Positions 1 to 8,451 of a stretch of 64,000 bases of DNA are shown here, piece after piece; position 1 is the first letter of the stretch; every line of letters starts with the position of its first letter. Under the pieces are notes generated by a model that saw only the letters and a program-made list of their open reading frames with translations, made no database searches and was not told the origin of the DNA. The translations under genes were made by a program, and so were the position numbers. Location: NCBI RefSeq assembly GCF_001592735.1, contig NZ_LUKE01000001.1, positions 558,001 through 622,000 on the forward strand, written 5' to 3'. The DNA is from Bdellovibrio bacteriovorus. GTDB lineage: Bacteria; Bdellovibrionota; Bdellovibrionia; Bdellovibrionales; Bdellovibrionaceae.

Positions 1-883
1 TATAGTCCCAACCGTTCGTCGTATTGCGAGCAATGTTAACCCCGTTTATTTTCACGGTGATAGATTCAATCACTGGTTTGCTTGATAATTTGAAATCCGT
101 CAGGATTTGATAAATACGCGCGCGGATGTTGCTGACGGCACCAGCCAGATTGTTATTACAGATGGACTCCTGTGAGCCATTTGTTTTCTTGGCCATTTCC
201 ATAAACGTTAAGCCCACTTCCGCATAATTACTAAACGTGCGGCAAGCACTTGAATCCTGTAGCACACCAATAAAGTTAAACAGCCATGAACGGGAACCGT
301 CAATCCAAGGTGCTTTTAATTTATCCAAAAAATTCGTGTAATAGTTCACGGGATCAGACACCGCACTTTTATCGTCTTCGTCTGACAAGGCAATGACTAC
401 TAGCAAAGCATCATTGCGCAAGAAACCTTTACCTTCATTGGCAAGATAGCTGGGTGACAGGGCGGCCGCCATAGACTCCAAACCACGCTCGTTGTTACTA
501 CCACCTTCACCGATCGTCATCCGATTGGCCAAGTTATTTAAAAGGTCCGGTGTTGAGCTCGTCACGTATTTGGGTGTGCCGATAAATTTTCCACCATCAG
601 GAAGTGCGCCCCCCATGGAAGTGGTCACAACCGCCATATGGTAATCCATTTTCAAACTGTTCAAAGTGCTGACCAAAGAGGTCAACTGACTGCTCAAGTT
701 ACGTTGAGGTTGTAACATGGACGCCGAGTTGTCGATGATCCACAAGATATCTACTTTATTATTGTATGCAACGCTCTGGGAAAAGTTGTCTTGTTTTTCC
801 GGTAAACCAAATTTTGGATTTGAACACGCCATTAACGATCCACACGCGATGGCCACGCTCAACTTTAAAAAATCCCTTTTCAT
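1..883 (-). CDS. Putative lipoprotein with von Willebrand A-like domain (C-terminus outside window)
   Basis: The reading frame stays open from an ATG at 883 to the window edge, giving about 294 residues. A GGAGG lies 6 bases upstream of the ATG. Residues 1-20 form a lipoprotein signal ending LMAC, so Cys20 is the probable lipidation site. Residues 51-55 read DNSAS, directly after a hydrophobic beta strand (VDILWII), which fits the DxSxS metal-site motif of vWA domains; a later LVVIALSDEDD segment fits another core strand. It is probably an envelope-exposed adhesion or scaffold protein. It lies 28 bases downstream of the GYF-PilZ gene and may share its transcript. Substrate and full length are unknown. 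Confidence 0.72.
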   Translation of the reverse strand, partial: MKRDFLKLSVAIACGSLMACSNPKFGLPEKQDNFSQSVAYNNKVDILWIIDNSASMLQPQRNLSSQLTSLVSTLNSLKMDYHMAVVTTSMGGALPDGGKFIGTPKYVTSSTPDLLNNLANRMTIGEGGSNNERGLESMAAALSPSYLANEGKGFLRNDALLVVIALSDEDDKSAVSDPVNYYTNFLDKLKAPWIDGSRSWLFNFIGVLQDSSACRTFSNYAEVGLTFMEMAKKTNGSQESICNNNLAGAVSNIRARIYQILTDFKLSSKPVIESITVKINGVNIARNTTNGWDY

Positions 884-911
884 TTCTTTCCTCCAGAGTA
901 TTGCTCGACTC

Positions 912-1694
912 TTACGCCGCTTTCGTCGTGAAGTTTCTAATCGTTTCACGCACTGATTGGCTTAATGTCGTAAACTTCACTCCGTACTTAATGGGATCCA
1001 CTCCAGAGGAAGGGTCTTTAACAAATTGCTTACTGACGATTTGACAAACCGCATTGAATGGTGGCACACCGTTACCTGGTTGAAAATGCAGGAACAATGA
1101 TTGACCCGGTTGCAGGTTGGGATTGTCGATTAAAACACCCGCCCCACCCGCACTGATTTCCAAAGCTTGGCCACGGAAAACAGATTTATTGTTATGAACA
1201 ATCAATGAAGCTCCGTAAGAAGCGCGCGCATGGCGACGGCGGAAAAAGATTTCTGAAAGATCTAAGTCCATCGTTGTTTTCATGACACGGATAGCTTCGG
1301 GCGTAAACTCTTCAACTTCTGCAACCCGTTTCCAGGCCGGCAATTTCGCGTGCCAAATATAGTCATGTTCAAACAAAGTTTTTTCTTGAAGCATTTGGAC
1401 AAGTTCAAGCTGACTAAATGGACCGTAGTTATTTCCTTCTTTAAGGATGAACCACTCTTTGTCCTTGAGGGCATCTTTCATTGAAGCTCCGTTCTCCGGG
1501 CGAGCCACTGGCTTATCGGAAAGCTTCATAGAGAACTCGGGATGCTCTAAAAGCATCAACCACTCACCGACGCTTTCATCAAATACGTAGTCGGTCCATT
1601 GATTCTCTTGGGATTCTATCTTTTTTAGGACAGTCTCATGAGAGAACGGCCCGATATGCGTCCCGTTATTAGAAAGATAGTATTGCTTCACCAT
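912..1694 (-). CDS. GYF-like, GYF-like, PilZ domain protein
   Basis: 260 residues, cytoplasmic, with no signal peptide. Two related modules come first, about residues 4-52 and 80-125. Each has an aromatic start and a GPFS turn (residues 15-18 and 91-94), typical of the GYF_2 fold. A PilZ domain follows from about 150: RRHAR (153-157) fits the RxxxR arginine motif for cyclic-di-GMP, and EISAGGAG (179-186) replaces the usual (D/N)xSxxG. The first acidic position is Glu, so binding is plausible but not certain. AAGGAG precedes the ATG. Likely role: a cyclic-di-GMP-responsive adaptor using GYF modules to hold a partner. Downstream is the vWA lipoprotein. Confidence 0.8.
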   Translation of the reverse strand: MVKQYYLSNNGTHIGPFSHETVLKKIESQENQWTDYVFDESVGEWLMLLEHPEFSMKLSDKPVARPENGASMKDALKDKEWFILKEGNNYGPFSQLELVQMLQEKTLFEHDYIWHAKLPAWKRVAEVEEFTPEAIRVMKTTMDLDLSEIFFRRRHARASYGASLIVHNNKSVFRGQALEISAGGAGVLIDNPNLQPGQSLFLHFQPGNGVPPFNAVCQIVSKQFVKDPSSGVDPIKYGVKFTTLSQSVRETIRNFTTKAA

Positions 1695-1891
1695 GGTCTG
1701 TACTCCTTATGGAGACTATCGGCGGCTTTAAGGGAGGACTTAACTGTAGGGAATCAAACACTTTATTCAAAATCAGAGTTTATTTTTTTGTCGAACATTT
1801 ATACGAAAAATTGATTTAAGCCGCCAGGCTAAACGCCGAAAAGACCTTGTAAACGAAAAATACGATAGTTCGGTAACCGTTTTAAACGAAT

Positions 1892-1897
1892 TATAAT
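1892..1897 (+). promoter_or_regulatory. Candidate -10 box for the receiver-CheX gene
   Basis: TATAAT, a consensus match, lies 27 bases before the preferred start at 1924. No good -35 is visible 17 bases upstream. If used, transcription would begin near 1904, which removes the ATG at 1900 and favours 1924. The 1695-1899 gap is AT-rich and otherwise shows nothing I can name. Confidence 0.3.
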
Positions 1898-1923
1898 TTA
1901 TGGTGTTTGTACACAAGAGCAGT

Positions 1924-2844
1924 ATGAAAAGACGCAAAAACATTCTCATCGTGGACAACCGTAGTGAGCTGGAACAGTTAGTTAAAGAGTCATTGCAAAA
2001 AGAACTCTCTGCTTCTGATATTTCCATCATTATGGTTCGTGCTAAAGATGGTGCCGAAGCCGCTATTAAATCAGAGAATCAAAAATTCGATATGGTGCTT
2101 ATCGACACCGAGGTTCCGCGTCTTATGGACGGTGGATTCGTGTATGGTATTCAGTCCTACAAGAACACGCAAGATGCCGAGATCTTGGTGGTGTCCCAGA
2201 AAGATACTTCCGAGCTTCCGGATTCTTTAAAGACAGCAAAATTTTTTAAGAAACCTGTTAATCCAGATGAATTACTAAAAACAATGGTAAGTGTGCTCAA
2301 CGCCCAACACCATGGAAGCACGGATAAAGAGCGCGCGGTCGTTCCCGCGGCGAACAGCAAATATGCCGTGGACGTGCGCGTGATTAACGCTATCATTAAA
2401 TCTACGACCAACGTCCTGGTTCAGTTCGGGGTCGTGGATGTGAAAATGGAAAAAGCCTGTCAGAAATCTCCGACCGACTTTTTAAACGGAGAGATCTCTT
2501 CGATCGTAGATATTAAAAGTCGTAGCTTTCAAGGCTATCTAACTATTTCTTTCGATAAAGGCAGTTATCTCGAGGTGGTGTCTTCCATGCTTATGGAAGA
2601 ACAAACTGAGCTCACCCCAGACAATCAAGATGCCGTGGGTGAGATTAATAATATTATTTTTGGTAATGCTAAAGCAGAAATCACCAGTTTCGGTATTGAT
2701 CTGACAGTTCCCCGCGTTTTGATCGGACACAATCAACAGTTGAATTGCCCCGAGGGTTCCGCCGCGATGATGATTCCTTTTTCTACGGGCAAAGGGAAAT
2801 TCTATCTGACCGTCACGGCCTTACCGTTAGCTAAAGCCGCCTAG
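1924..2844 (+). CDS. Response-regulator receiver fused to CheX-like phosphatase domain
   Basis: 306 residues from the ATG at 1924; an ATG at 1900 lacks a ribosome site. Residues 5-125 form a receiver domain with acidic Asp11, phospho-acceptor candidate Asp61 (VLID before TEVPRL) and a KKP Lys near 108. After a linker, residues about 145-300 resemble CheX/CheC. GEINNIIFGNAK carries Glu240 and Asn243, the ExxN pair with which CheX positions water to remove phosphate from CheY. The fusion could dephosphorylate a partner regulator or itself. It is a single-gene unit, divergent from the GYF-PilZ gene, and not inside a chemotaxis operon here. Confidence 0.82.
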   Translation: MKRRKNILIVDNRSELEQLVKESLQKELSASDISIIMVRAKDGAEAAIKSENQKFDMVLIDTEVPRLMDGGFVYGIQSYKNTQDAEILVVSQKDTSELPDSLKTAKFFKKPVNPDELLKTMVSVLNAQHHGSTDKERAVVPAANSKYAVDVRVINAIIKSTTNVLVQFGVVDVKMEKACQKSPTDFLNGEISSIVDIKSRSFQGYLTISFDKGSYLEVVSSMLMEEQTELTPDNQDAVGEINNIIFGNAKAEITSFGIDLTVPRVLIGHNQQLNCPEGSAAMMIPFSTGKGKFYLTVTALPLAKAA

Positions 2845-2859
2845 CCATTTCATTTTAAT

Positions 2860-3264
2860 TTATTCTAAATCCAAAGCCTTCTTCCATTCGGGAGTAGGCT
2901 CGATGAGTTTTCTTTCTTTAATATCAAAAAGTCCAAAGGTAAATAAAGCCTCGCTGGCCACCGACCCGTCATCTTTGATCATCTGCTGCAACATGCGGCC
3001 AATCTTACCCTTGTACTCTACAATCTTTGTTTGAATAGTGATGTCTTCGCGCAGACGTATCTCTTTTAGAAATTTTAAATTCACCTCTAAAATCACTGGC
3101 CCCTGCTTGCGCTGATGAATTTCTTTAAATCCAAAACCCCGCGGAGTAATGATTTCCCATCGAGCCTCTTCGTAAAGTGCAAGATAAGTGGCATTATTGA
3201 CATGCCCGTAAGAGTCGACGTGATGTTCTTTGATCGTGATTTTATACTGACTGAGTGCTGCCAT
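2860..3264 (-). CDS. Acyl-CoA thioesterase, 4-hydroxybenzoyl-CoA thioesterase/FadM type
   Basis: 134 residues of the hot-dog fold. DSYGHVNNATYL near the N-terminus contains the catalytic Asp and the HVNN signature of YbgC/FadM thioesterases, followed by EEAR. The start at 3264 is chosen because GGAGG lies just upstream and the protein then begins where family members do; the reading frame extends to 3354 but that extension looks non-coding. It would hydrolyse acyl-CoA thioesters in the cytoplasm; the acyl chain is unknown. It converges on the receiver-CheX gene with 15 bases between stops. Confidence 0.87.
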   Translation of the reverse strand: MAALSQYKITIKEHHVDSYGHVNNATYLALYEEARWEIITPRGFGFKEIHQRKQGPVILEVNLKFLKEIRLREDITIQTKIVEYKGKIGRMLQQMIKDDGSVASEALFTFGLFDIKERKLIEPTPEWKKALDLE

Positions 3265-3336
3265 AAAGCCTCCGTTTTTAATTATAGATTTCCCCTTGCC
3301 GCGCCCGCAACAAAAGTTTGATTTACGAGGTCTTCT

Positions 3337-4083
3337 ATGGCTAGATGGGCCCATATGTTAGAGCAAATACTTGCAAACATCCGCACCCTCACTTCACAAG
3401 GCCAAAAAAGTCTGGTCGTTTTTGATTTGGATTCCACATTGTTTGATGTCAGTCCAAGACTTGAGCGCATCCTTCTAGATTTTGCCTCATTTCCGGTAAA
3501 TCAACGTCGCTTTCCCGAACAAGTCTCTCTTTTAAAAAAGATCAAAGTCCTTCGTCAGGACTGGGGCATTGTCGGAGCCTTAACTCGCGTAGGGCTGGAT
3601 GATAAACATCCGGAGTTTCAGGCGGCCGTTCGCGACTATTGGCAAAAGAATTTTTTCTCTAATCACTATTTGCATTTCGACGATATTTACGAAGGCGCTT
3701 TGGACTTTGTTCAAGAAGTCGATCGTCTCGGGGCCGAGATCGCCTATCTTACCGGTCGAGATGTTGAACGCATGGGACCAGGCTCTGTTGAAGTTTTGCA
3801 GAATTGGCAGTTTCCATTGCATGAAAAAGCGCAGCTTGTTTTAAAACCTCATCGCAGTATGGATGATGCCCAATTTAAAACAGATTATTTTATCGAAGCG
3901 GATAAAAAAGGTTACTCTAAGATTTTCTTTTTTGAAAATGAACCAGTCAATTTAGTGCATTTGCAGCAATTTTGCCCGCATGTTGAAATGATTTTCTTTG
4001 ATAGCACTCATGCCGGTAAGGCACAGCCTCCCGCAAGCCTGCCTTCGATTATGGATTTTCTGCTTAAGCCGAAGGGATCTTAA
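3337..4083 (+). CDS. HAD-superfamily hydrolase
   Basis: 248 residues. DLDST at 30-34 is HAD motif I with nucleophile Asp30 and acid/base Asp32. LTGRD near 138-142 is motif II. FFFENEPVNL is in the place of the acidic motif IV, in an unusual form. A helical insert of about 90 residues lies between motifs I and II. It is probably a cytoplasmic phosphatase of unknown substrate. A GAGG site precedes the ATG. The stop is immediately followed by the next ATG, so this gene, the RsmI-like methylase and hrpB form one operon. Confidence 0.82.
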   Translation: MARWAHMLEQILANIRTLTSQGQKSLVVFDLDSTLFDVSPRLERILLDFASFPVNQRRFPEQVSLLKKIKVLRQDWGIVGALTRVGLDDKHPEFQAAVRDYWQKNFFSNHYLHFDDIYEGALDFVQEVDRLGAEIAYLTGRDVERMGPGSVEVLQNWQFPLHEKAQLVLKPHRSMDDAQFKTDYFIEADKKGYSKIFFFENEPVNLVHLQQFCPHVEMIFFDSTHAGKAQPPASLPSIMDFLLKPKGS

Positions 4084-4740
4084 ATGTTGTACGTGATTGC
4101 GACCCCGATTGGCGATGTTTCAGAAATTTCCCAACGGGCTTTAGAAATTCTTAAAACTTGTGATCTCGTAATCTGCGAAAGTACAAAGGAAACTTCGAAA
4201 CTTTTACGCGCGCATGGCATTTCGGGAAAGACTTATGAGGTCTTGGACGAGCACTCAAAGCCCGATGATAAAGAGGCCTTGGCCAAGATGTGCGTGGATA
4301 AAACTGTGGCTTTGGTTTCTGACTGCGGTACCCCGGGGTTTTGTGATCCCGGAGCTGACGTTGTTCGCCTGTGCCGCCAAAAGGGAATCCAAGTCAAGTC
4401 GGTGTTGGGCGCTTCGGCGCTGATGGGTCTTTTGTCGTTAAGTGGCCAGCGCCTAGATGAATTCGTCTTTCGTGGTTTTTTACCTGCGGAAAATGAATCC
4501 CGCGCGCGCGCTTTAAAAGAGCTCACTAAAGAAAAGCGCGCGATCATCATCATGGATACCCCTTATCGTTTGAAAAAAACTTTGGGCGACATGAAGGATC
4601 ACTTTGCTAATCGTAAATTCTTGCTGACTTTAAATCTATCCCAAGAAGACGAAAAAGTGATCGAAGGTTCGATCGACAAAATCATTTCCGGCAATACTTT
4701 TGATAAAGCCGAATTTATGCTTTTGATTTACCCGGCTTAA
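4084..4740 (+). CDS. Short RsmI-like tetrapyrrole-methylase family methyltransferase
   Basis: 218 residues. LYVIATPIGDVSEISQRALE at the start and SDCGTPGFCDPG near residue 80 correspond to LYVVATPIGN and SDAGTPGISDPG of RsmI, which 2'-O-methylates C1402 of 16S rRNA using S-adenosylmethionine. RsmI proteins are usually about 280 residues with a C-terminal helix-turn-helix. Here that domain is missing, and the normal APGIS-type segment is FCDPG. It is either a shortened RsmI or a distinct subfamily with another substrate. The ATG abuts the HAD gene stop; hrpB follows after 11 bases. Confidence 0.78.
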   Translation: MLYVIATPIGDVSEISQRALEILKTCDLVICESTKETSKLLRAHGISGKTYEVLDEHSKPDDKEALAKMCVDKTVALVSDCGTPGFCDPGADVVRLCRQKGIQVKSVLGASALMGLLSLSGQRLDEFVFRGFLPAENESRARALKELTKEKRAIIIMDTPYRLKKTLGDMKDHFANRKFLLTLNLSQEDEKVIEGSIDKIISGNTFDKAEFMLLIYPA

Positions 4741-4751
4741 GGCGCGATCAA

Positions 4752-7274
4752 ATGTCCAAGAATGATTTGCTGGCCCTTCCCATCGATAGCTTCATCCCCG
4801 AAATTGAAAAGCATTTCGCTCTTGGTTTAAATCTGGTCATCACCGCGGCTCCTGGTGCGGGTAAAACCACTCGCCTGCCACCGGCTTTGACCAAAGTCTC
4901 AAAAGGAAAAGTTTTAGTTTTAGAACCTCGCCGTATGGCTGCCATTGCCGCTGCCCATCGCATCGCCGAAGAGCAAGGCTGGCAAGTCGGCGAAGAAATC
5001 GGCTATCAGGTCCGCTTCGCTAACAAGACTTCAGCAAAAACCAAGCTGATCTTTATGACCGAAGCTTTATTAGCAAGACAGATGATCGATGATCCGGAAC
5101 TTTCCGGTGTTGAGCTTGTGATCTTAGACGAATTTCACGAACGCTCTGCCCACGTCGACTTAGCCTTAGGACTTTTAAAAGAGCTGCAAGATCTGGGCAG
5201 AGACATCAAGATCCTGGTGATGTCCGCCACACTAGAGGCCGATAAAATAGCAAGCTTCCTTGGAGGCTGTCCGGTCATTCAAGTTCCCGGAAAATTATTT
5301 GAATTAGATGTTCGTCATCAAAAGACAGCGCAAGTTTTACAGACGACACCTCATTTTTACGATCAGCTTTTTCAAACACTTAAAGAAGCTCAAAGCCAGA
5401 CCTCACATGATATTTTAGTCTTCTTACCCGGCGTGGGTGAAATTGATCGCGCTTCGCAAATGATAGAATCTTGGGCGGCCGGAAAAAATATTGAAGTCGT
5501 GCCTTTGCATGGTTCTTTGAATTTAGACGATCAACGAAAAGCCTTAAAAAAATCATCGCGCCAGCGCGTGATTCTTTCAACGAATATCGCCGAATCCTCG
5601 GTCACCATTGACGGAGTTAATACGGTGATCGACAGTGGTCTTGCGAAGAACATGAAACAAGATCACCGCACTGGTTTTTCGCGATTAGAACTAGGACGCA
5701 TCAGCATTTCCAGCGCCATTCAGCGTGCGGGGCGTGCGGCCCGTCAGTTTCCGGGGGTGAGTTATCGCCTGTGGAGCAAACACGATGAGCTGGCCTTTGG
5801 AAAAAGCGAAACGCCTGAAATTCAGCGCATTGACCTTAGTGAGAGTTTACTTTTTCTCAGCGCTCAAGGAGTCAGCGATTTTAATTCCTTTAGTTGGTTT
5901 GAAAAACCAACCGCTGTCGCCATTCAAAGTGCGATTCAGTTCTTAAAAATATCGGGCGCACTTAACGAGCAAAATCAGATCACCGAATTGGGCCGCCAGA
6001 TGCTGCACTTCCCGTTACCAATCCGCTTAGCCAAGCTGACATTGGTCGGAATTGAATATCAAAATATTTCTGCCGCGGCAGAAATGGCCGCCTTACTGCA
6101 AGAACGCGACATCCTTCGCCGCGACGGCAGTCAGGCTTTTTTAGGAGACGGCTTAGAAAGCGATTTAGCGGCCCGCCTTGAGGTCTTAGATCACTTCCGC
6201 AAGACAAAACGCGTACCCCGCGAATCCTCGTTCATGGCATTGCAAACCGTGGATCAATCGGCACGTCAGATTGAATCCCTAGCACAAAAACTAGCATCAA
6301 AAATTTCAAAGAAAGAAAAAACCGACGATGAAAGATTGCTCTTAGCCAAAACCTTCGCCGACAGATTGTGCCGCCGCCGTGGAAAATCCGAAAGAGCTCT
6401 GATGGTGGGTGGCCGAGGCGTTAAACTTAGCCAAGAAAGCTTAGTGAAAAATTCAGAATTTTTTGTCGCCCTTAACGGCATGGATGCAGACGCAGAAACC
6501 ACGGTCAGCATTGCCTGCGGCTTCGATAAAAACTTTGTCTTAGAAACTTTTAAAAATGAAATTGAAAAAATCAAAGACATCACCTTTATCGAAGAAAAAG
6601 GGCAGTTTTTTACCCGAGAATACCGCAGCCTGTACGGTCTGGCTTTAGATGAACCCTCCCTCACCCCGGCAAGCAGCCAAGACATCACCGATCAACTGCC
6701 ACAAATCTTAGCCACAAGATTTGATATGGTTTTAAAATCCAACGAAGACCTAGCACGCTGGTGGGCACGATTAGAGTTCTTAAAAAGACACGACAGCCAA
6801 TTTGCTTTTGAAACAAAAAACCTAATTCAAGAAGCCTTCACCCAAGCCGCGATGGGCGAAACCAAAATGCAGACAGTGATGGAAAAGGATTTAGTTTTCT
6901 TTTTTGAAAACGTCTTCCCCTCAGACGCCGTGCAAACGCTCAGAAAAGAACTGCCAGACAAAATCGAAGTCCCCAGCGGCAGCAAAATCCAAATTCATTA
7001 CCCCGAAGATAAAAATCCCTATTTAGAGGTTAGAATCCAAGAAGTCTTCGGCATGATGCAAACCCCGAAAGTATTAAACGGAAAATTACCAGTCACATTT
7101 CATTTGCTAGGACCCAATTTTAGACCCGTACAAGTTACCAGTGACTTAGAAAGCTTCTGGAAAAACGGCTACCCCGAGGTAAGAAAAGAACTAAGACTAA
7201 AATACCCCAAACACCAATGGCCCGAAGACCCCGCTGACGGCACGCCTGAAGCCAAAGGCCGAAGACGGCAATAA
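4752..7274 (+). CDS. hrpB: ATP-dependent RNA helicase HrpB
   Basis: 840 residues, the usual HrpB length. A DEAH/RHA-type helicase core comes first: Walker A APGAGKTT at 33-40, EPRR at 58-61, DEFH (motif II, in place of DEAH) at 126-129, SAT at 158-160, then a second RecA lobe with STNIAESSVTIDG and QRAGRAAR. HA2/OB regions and the family C-terminal domain follow, with FRPVQVTSDLESFWKNGYPEVRKELR near the end, typical of HrpB. The cellular role of HrpB is poorly defined in most bacteria. It is third in an operon after the HAD and methylase genes. Confidence 0.95.
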   Translation: MSKNDLLALPIDSFIPEIEKHFALGLNLVITAAPGAGKTTRLPPALTKVSKGKVLVLEPRRMAAIAAAHRIAEEQGWQVGEEIGYQVRFANKTSAKTKLIFMTEALLARQMIDDPELSGVELVILDEFHERSAHVDLALGLLKELQDLGRDIKILVMSATLEADKIASFLGGCPVIQVPGKLFELDVRHQKTAQVLQTTPHFYDQLFQTLKEAQSQTSHDILVFLPGVGEIDRASQMIESWAAGKNIEVVPLHGSLNLDDQRKALKKSSRQRVILSTNIAESSVTIDGVNTVIDSGLAKNMKQDHRTGFSRLELGRISISSAIQRAGRAARQFPGVSYRLWSKHDELAFGKSETPEIQRIDLSESLLFLSAQGVSDFNSFSWFEKPTAVAIQSAIQFLKISGALNEQNQITELGRQMLHFPLPIRLAKLTLVGIEYQNISAAAEMAALLQERDILRRDGSQAFLGDGLESDLAARLEVLDHFRKTKRVPRESSFMALQTVDQSARQIESLAQKLASKISKKEKTDDERLLLAKTFADRLCRRRGKSERALMVGGRGVKLSQESLVKNSEFFVALNGMDADAETTVSIACGFDKNFVLETFKNEIEKIKDITFIEEKGQFFTREYRSLYGLALDEPSLTPASSQDITDQLPQILATRFDMVLKSNEDLARWWARLEFLKRHDSQFAFETKNLIQEAFTQAAMGETKMQTVMEKDLVFFFENVFPSDAVQTLRKELPDKIEVPSGSKIQIHYPEDKNPYLEVRIQEVFGMMQTPKVLNGKLPVTFHLLGPNFRPVQVTSDLESFWKNGYPEVRKELRLKYPKHQWPEDPADGTPEAKGRRRQ

Positions 7275-7299
7275 TCGACTCCAGCACGAGGAATGAAAC

Positions 7300-7424
7300 T
7301 AGCTTCTTAGGATTTTACCTTGCGGGACACGCCATCCGGGCTCAATCGTCGCCGATACTAAAGCATCGGTTCGCGCCATCGTGGCGCCGACGAAGGTCCC
7401 TTCAGGTAAAATCCTAAGAAGCTA
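7300..7424. repeat. Long structured inverted repeat downstream of hrpB
   Basis: The left arm at 7300-7320 and right arm at 7404-7424 are perfect 21-base reverse complements, starting TAGCTTCTTAGG. Just inside, GGGAC pairs again. The central 80 bases contain further stems: TCGTCG/CGACGA, CCGAT...ATCGG, and GCGCCA-TCG-TGGCGC. Folded, this gives a closed stem with side hairpins. It begins 25 bases after the hrpB stop. It could be a mobile palindromic element, an RNA-processing element or a termination structure. No second copy is visible in the window. Confidence 0.75.
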
Positions 7425-7500
7425 TTTTCATCAGTACTAGATTCGCTTAATTGTCGCCTCAACATTAAAAACCGCGATTTTTTTCCGAAGGGAAGGAACA

Positions 7501-7525
7501 AAAAAATAGCAGGATGCTATTTTTT
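7501..7525. terminator. Bidirectional hairpin terminator candidate after hrpB
   Basis: AAAAAATAGCA, loop GGA, TGCTATTTTTT: an 11-base perfect stem with A-rich and T-rich flanks, so it can end transcription in either direction. It lies in the 346-base gap 7275-7620, which holds only the inverted repeat, this hairpin, another stem at 7544-7566 (GTGATGGG/CCCATCAC) and the rpsD terminator. No gene is seen in the gap. Confidence 0.65.
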
Positions 7526-7566
7526 CGCGTTAGCCCCGAAGGGGTGATGGGCTCCTGCCCCATCAC

Positions 7567-7597
7567 AAAAAAAAAGGCAGCCTGCTGGCTGCCTTTT
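7567..7597 (-). terminator. Rho-independent terminator of rpsD
   Basis: On the minus strand, AAAAAGGCAGCC, loop AGCA, GGCTGCCTTTTT is followed by more T residues. It begins 24 bases after the rpsD stop. The stem is perfect and GC-rich at the core. Confidence 0.88.
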
Positions 7598-7620
7598 TGA
7601 CATTTGAAAACGAAACTTTC

Positions 7621-8247
7621 TTAGCCGCGCATTGAGTAGTAACCGATGACTAATCCCGGTTCGAATGCGAATGGAACTGACTCTAAATTTGGTTCGTCAG
7701 TCATGCGGCCTTCTTCTTTACCACCGACTTCGTCTTTAGACATGAAAGTTGGAAGTGGAAGACGTGGGCTTTGTTTAGCTTGCATGTAAACTTGGTTATC
7801 ATACGCTTCTGGTTTCAAAGTGATTTTGTCACCAACTTTAACTAGCGCTGAACCTACGTTTACTTTTTTGCCGTTAACTAGGACTTTCCCGTGAGAAACT
7901 AGTTGGCGAGCCGCAGGGATGCTTGGTGCAAAACCCAAACGGAATACAACGTTATCCAAACGTTTTTCAAGCATGTTAACCAATGCTTCAACCCAGTTAG
8001 TCGCTTTAGAAGCTTTCGCTTTGTTGATGAAACGACGGAATTGTTCTTCACGAATTTGATAGTGGAAACGAATTTTTTGTTTTTCCTCTAGTTGCAACGC
8101 GAATTCAGAGTATTTACGGCGTTGTTGACCATGTTGGCCTGGAGGATATGGACGACGCTCAAGTGCTCCAGCTTTTCCCATACCAGGAAGTTCAACTAGA
8201 AGGCGTCTTTGTCTTTTAAAACGTGGTGTTTTACCTGCTCTTTTCAT
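7621..8247 (-). CDS. rpsD: Small-subunit ribosomal protein S4
   Basis: 208 residues. RRPYPPGQHGQQRRKYSEFALQLEEKQK and the S4 RNA-binding domain with NVVFRLGFAPSIPAARQLVSHGKVLVNGKKVN identify S4, which binds 16S rRNA and starts 30S assembly. The zinc-binding Cys cluster seen in some S4 proteins is absent. The ATG at 8247 follows GAGGAC; an upstream TTG in frame is not preferred. S4 genes usually sit in the rpsM-rpsK-rpsD-rpoA operon; here the gene stands alone with its own promoter and terminator, so it may be relocated or a paralogue. Confidence 0.96.
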   Translation of the reverse strand: MKRAGKTPRFKRQRRLLVELPGMGKAGALERRPYPPGQHGQQRRKYSEFALQLEEKQKIRFHYQIREEQFRRFINKAKASKATNWVEALVNMLEKRLDNVVFRLGFAPSIPAARQLVSHGKVLVNGKKVNVGSALVKVGDKITLKPEAYDNQVYMQAKQSPRLPLPTFMSKDEVGGKEEGRMTDEPNLESVPFAFEPGLVIGYYSMRG

Positions 8248-8283
8248 AGATATCTTTGTCCTCAAATGTCATTAGGGATCATG

Positions 8284-8313
8284 AAAATATGCTAAAACCC
8301 GCTGCAAAGTCAA
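8284..8313 (-). promoter_or_regulatory. Candidate rpsD promoter
   Basis: On the minus strand TTGACT (8313-8308) and TATTTT (8289-8284) are separated by 18 bases, 37 bases upstream of the rpsD ATG. The -35 fits the consensus well; the -10 is weak. Confidence 0.45.
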
Positions 8314-8415
8314 ACCATAAACGGTCCAAAAGCACTTCGAAGGGATTTAGCTACTAAGGCGCGGAATCTATGATGGAATCTGGGCTTTATCAAGGTCAAT
8401 TCGCGAAAAAAGAAT

Positions 8416-8444
8416 AAAAAAAGCCCCGGGTTACTATCCGGGGC
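8416..8444 (-). terminator. Rho-independent terminator of the 37-residue protein gene
   Basis: On the minus strand GCCCCGG, loop ATAGTAA, CCGGGGC is followed by seven T residues. It begins about 8 bases after the small-gene stop and separates it from rpsD. Confidence 0.88.
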
Positions 8445-8451
8445 CCTTTCC

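Noticed and set aside
717-1044. Two plus-strand frames
   Set aside because: They lie opposite the vWA lipoprotein and GYF-PilZ genes, with no ribosome site or family features.
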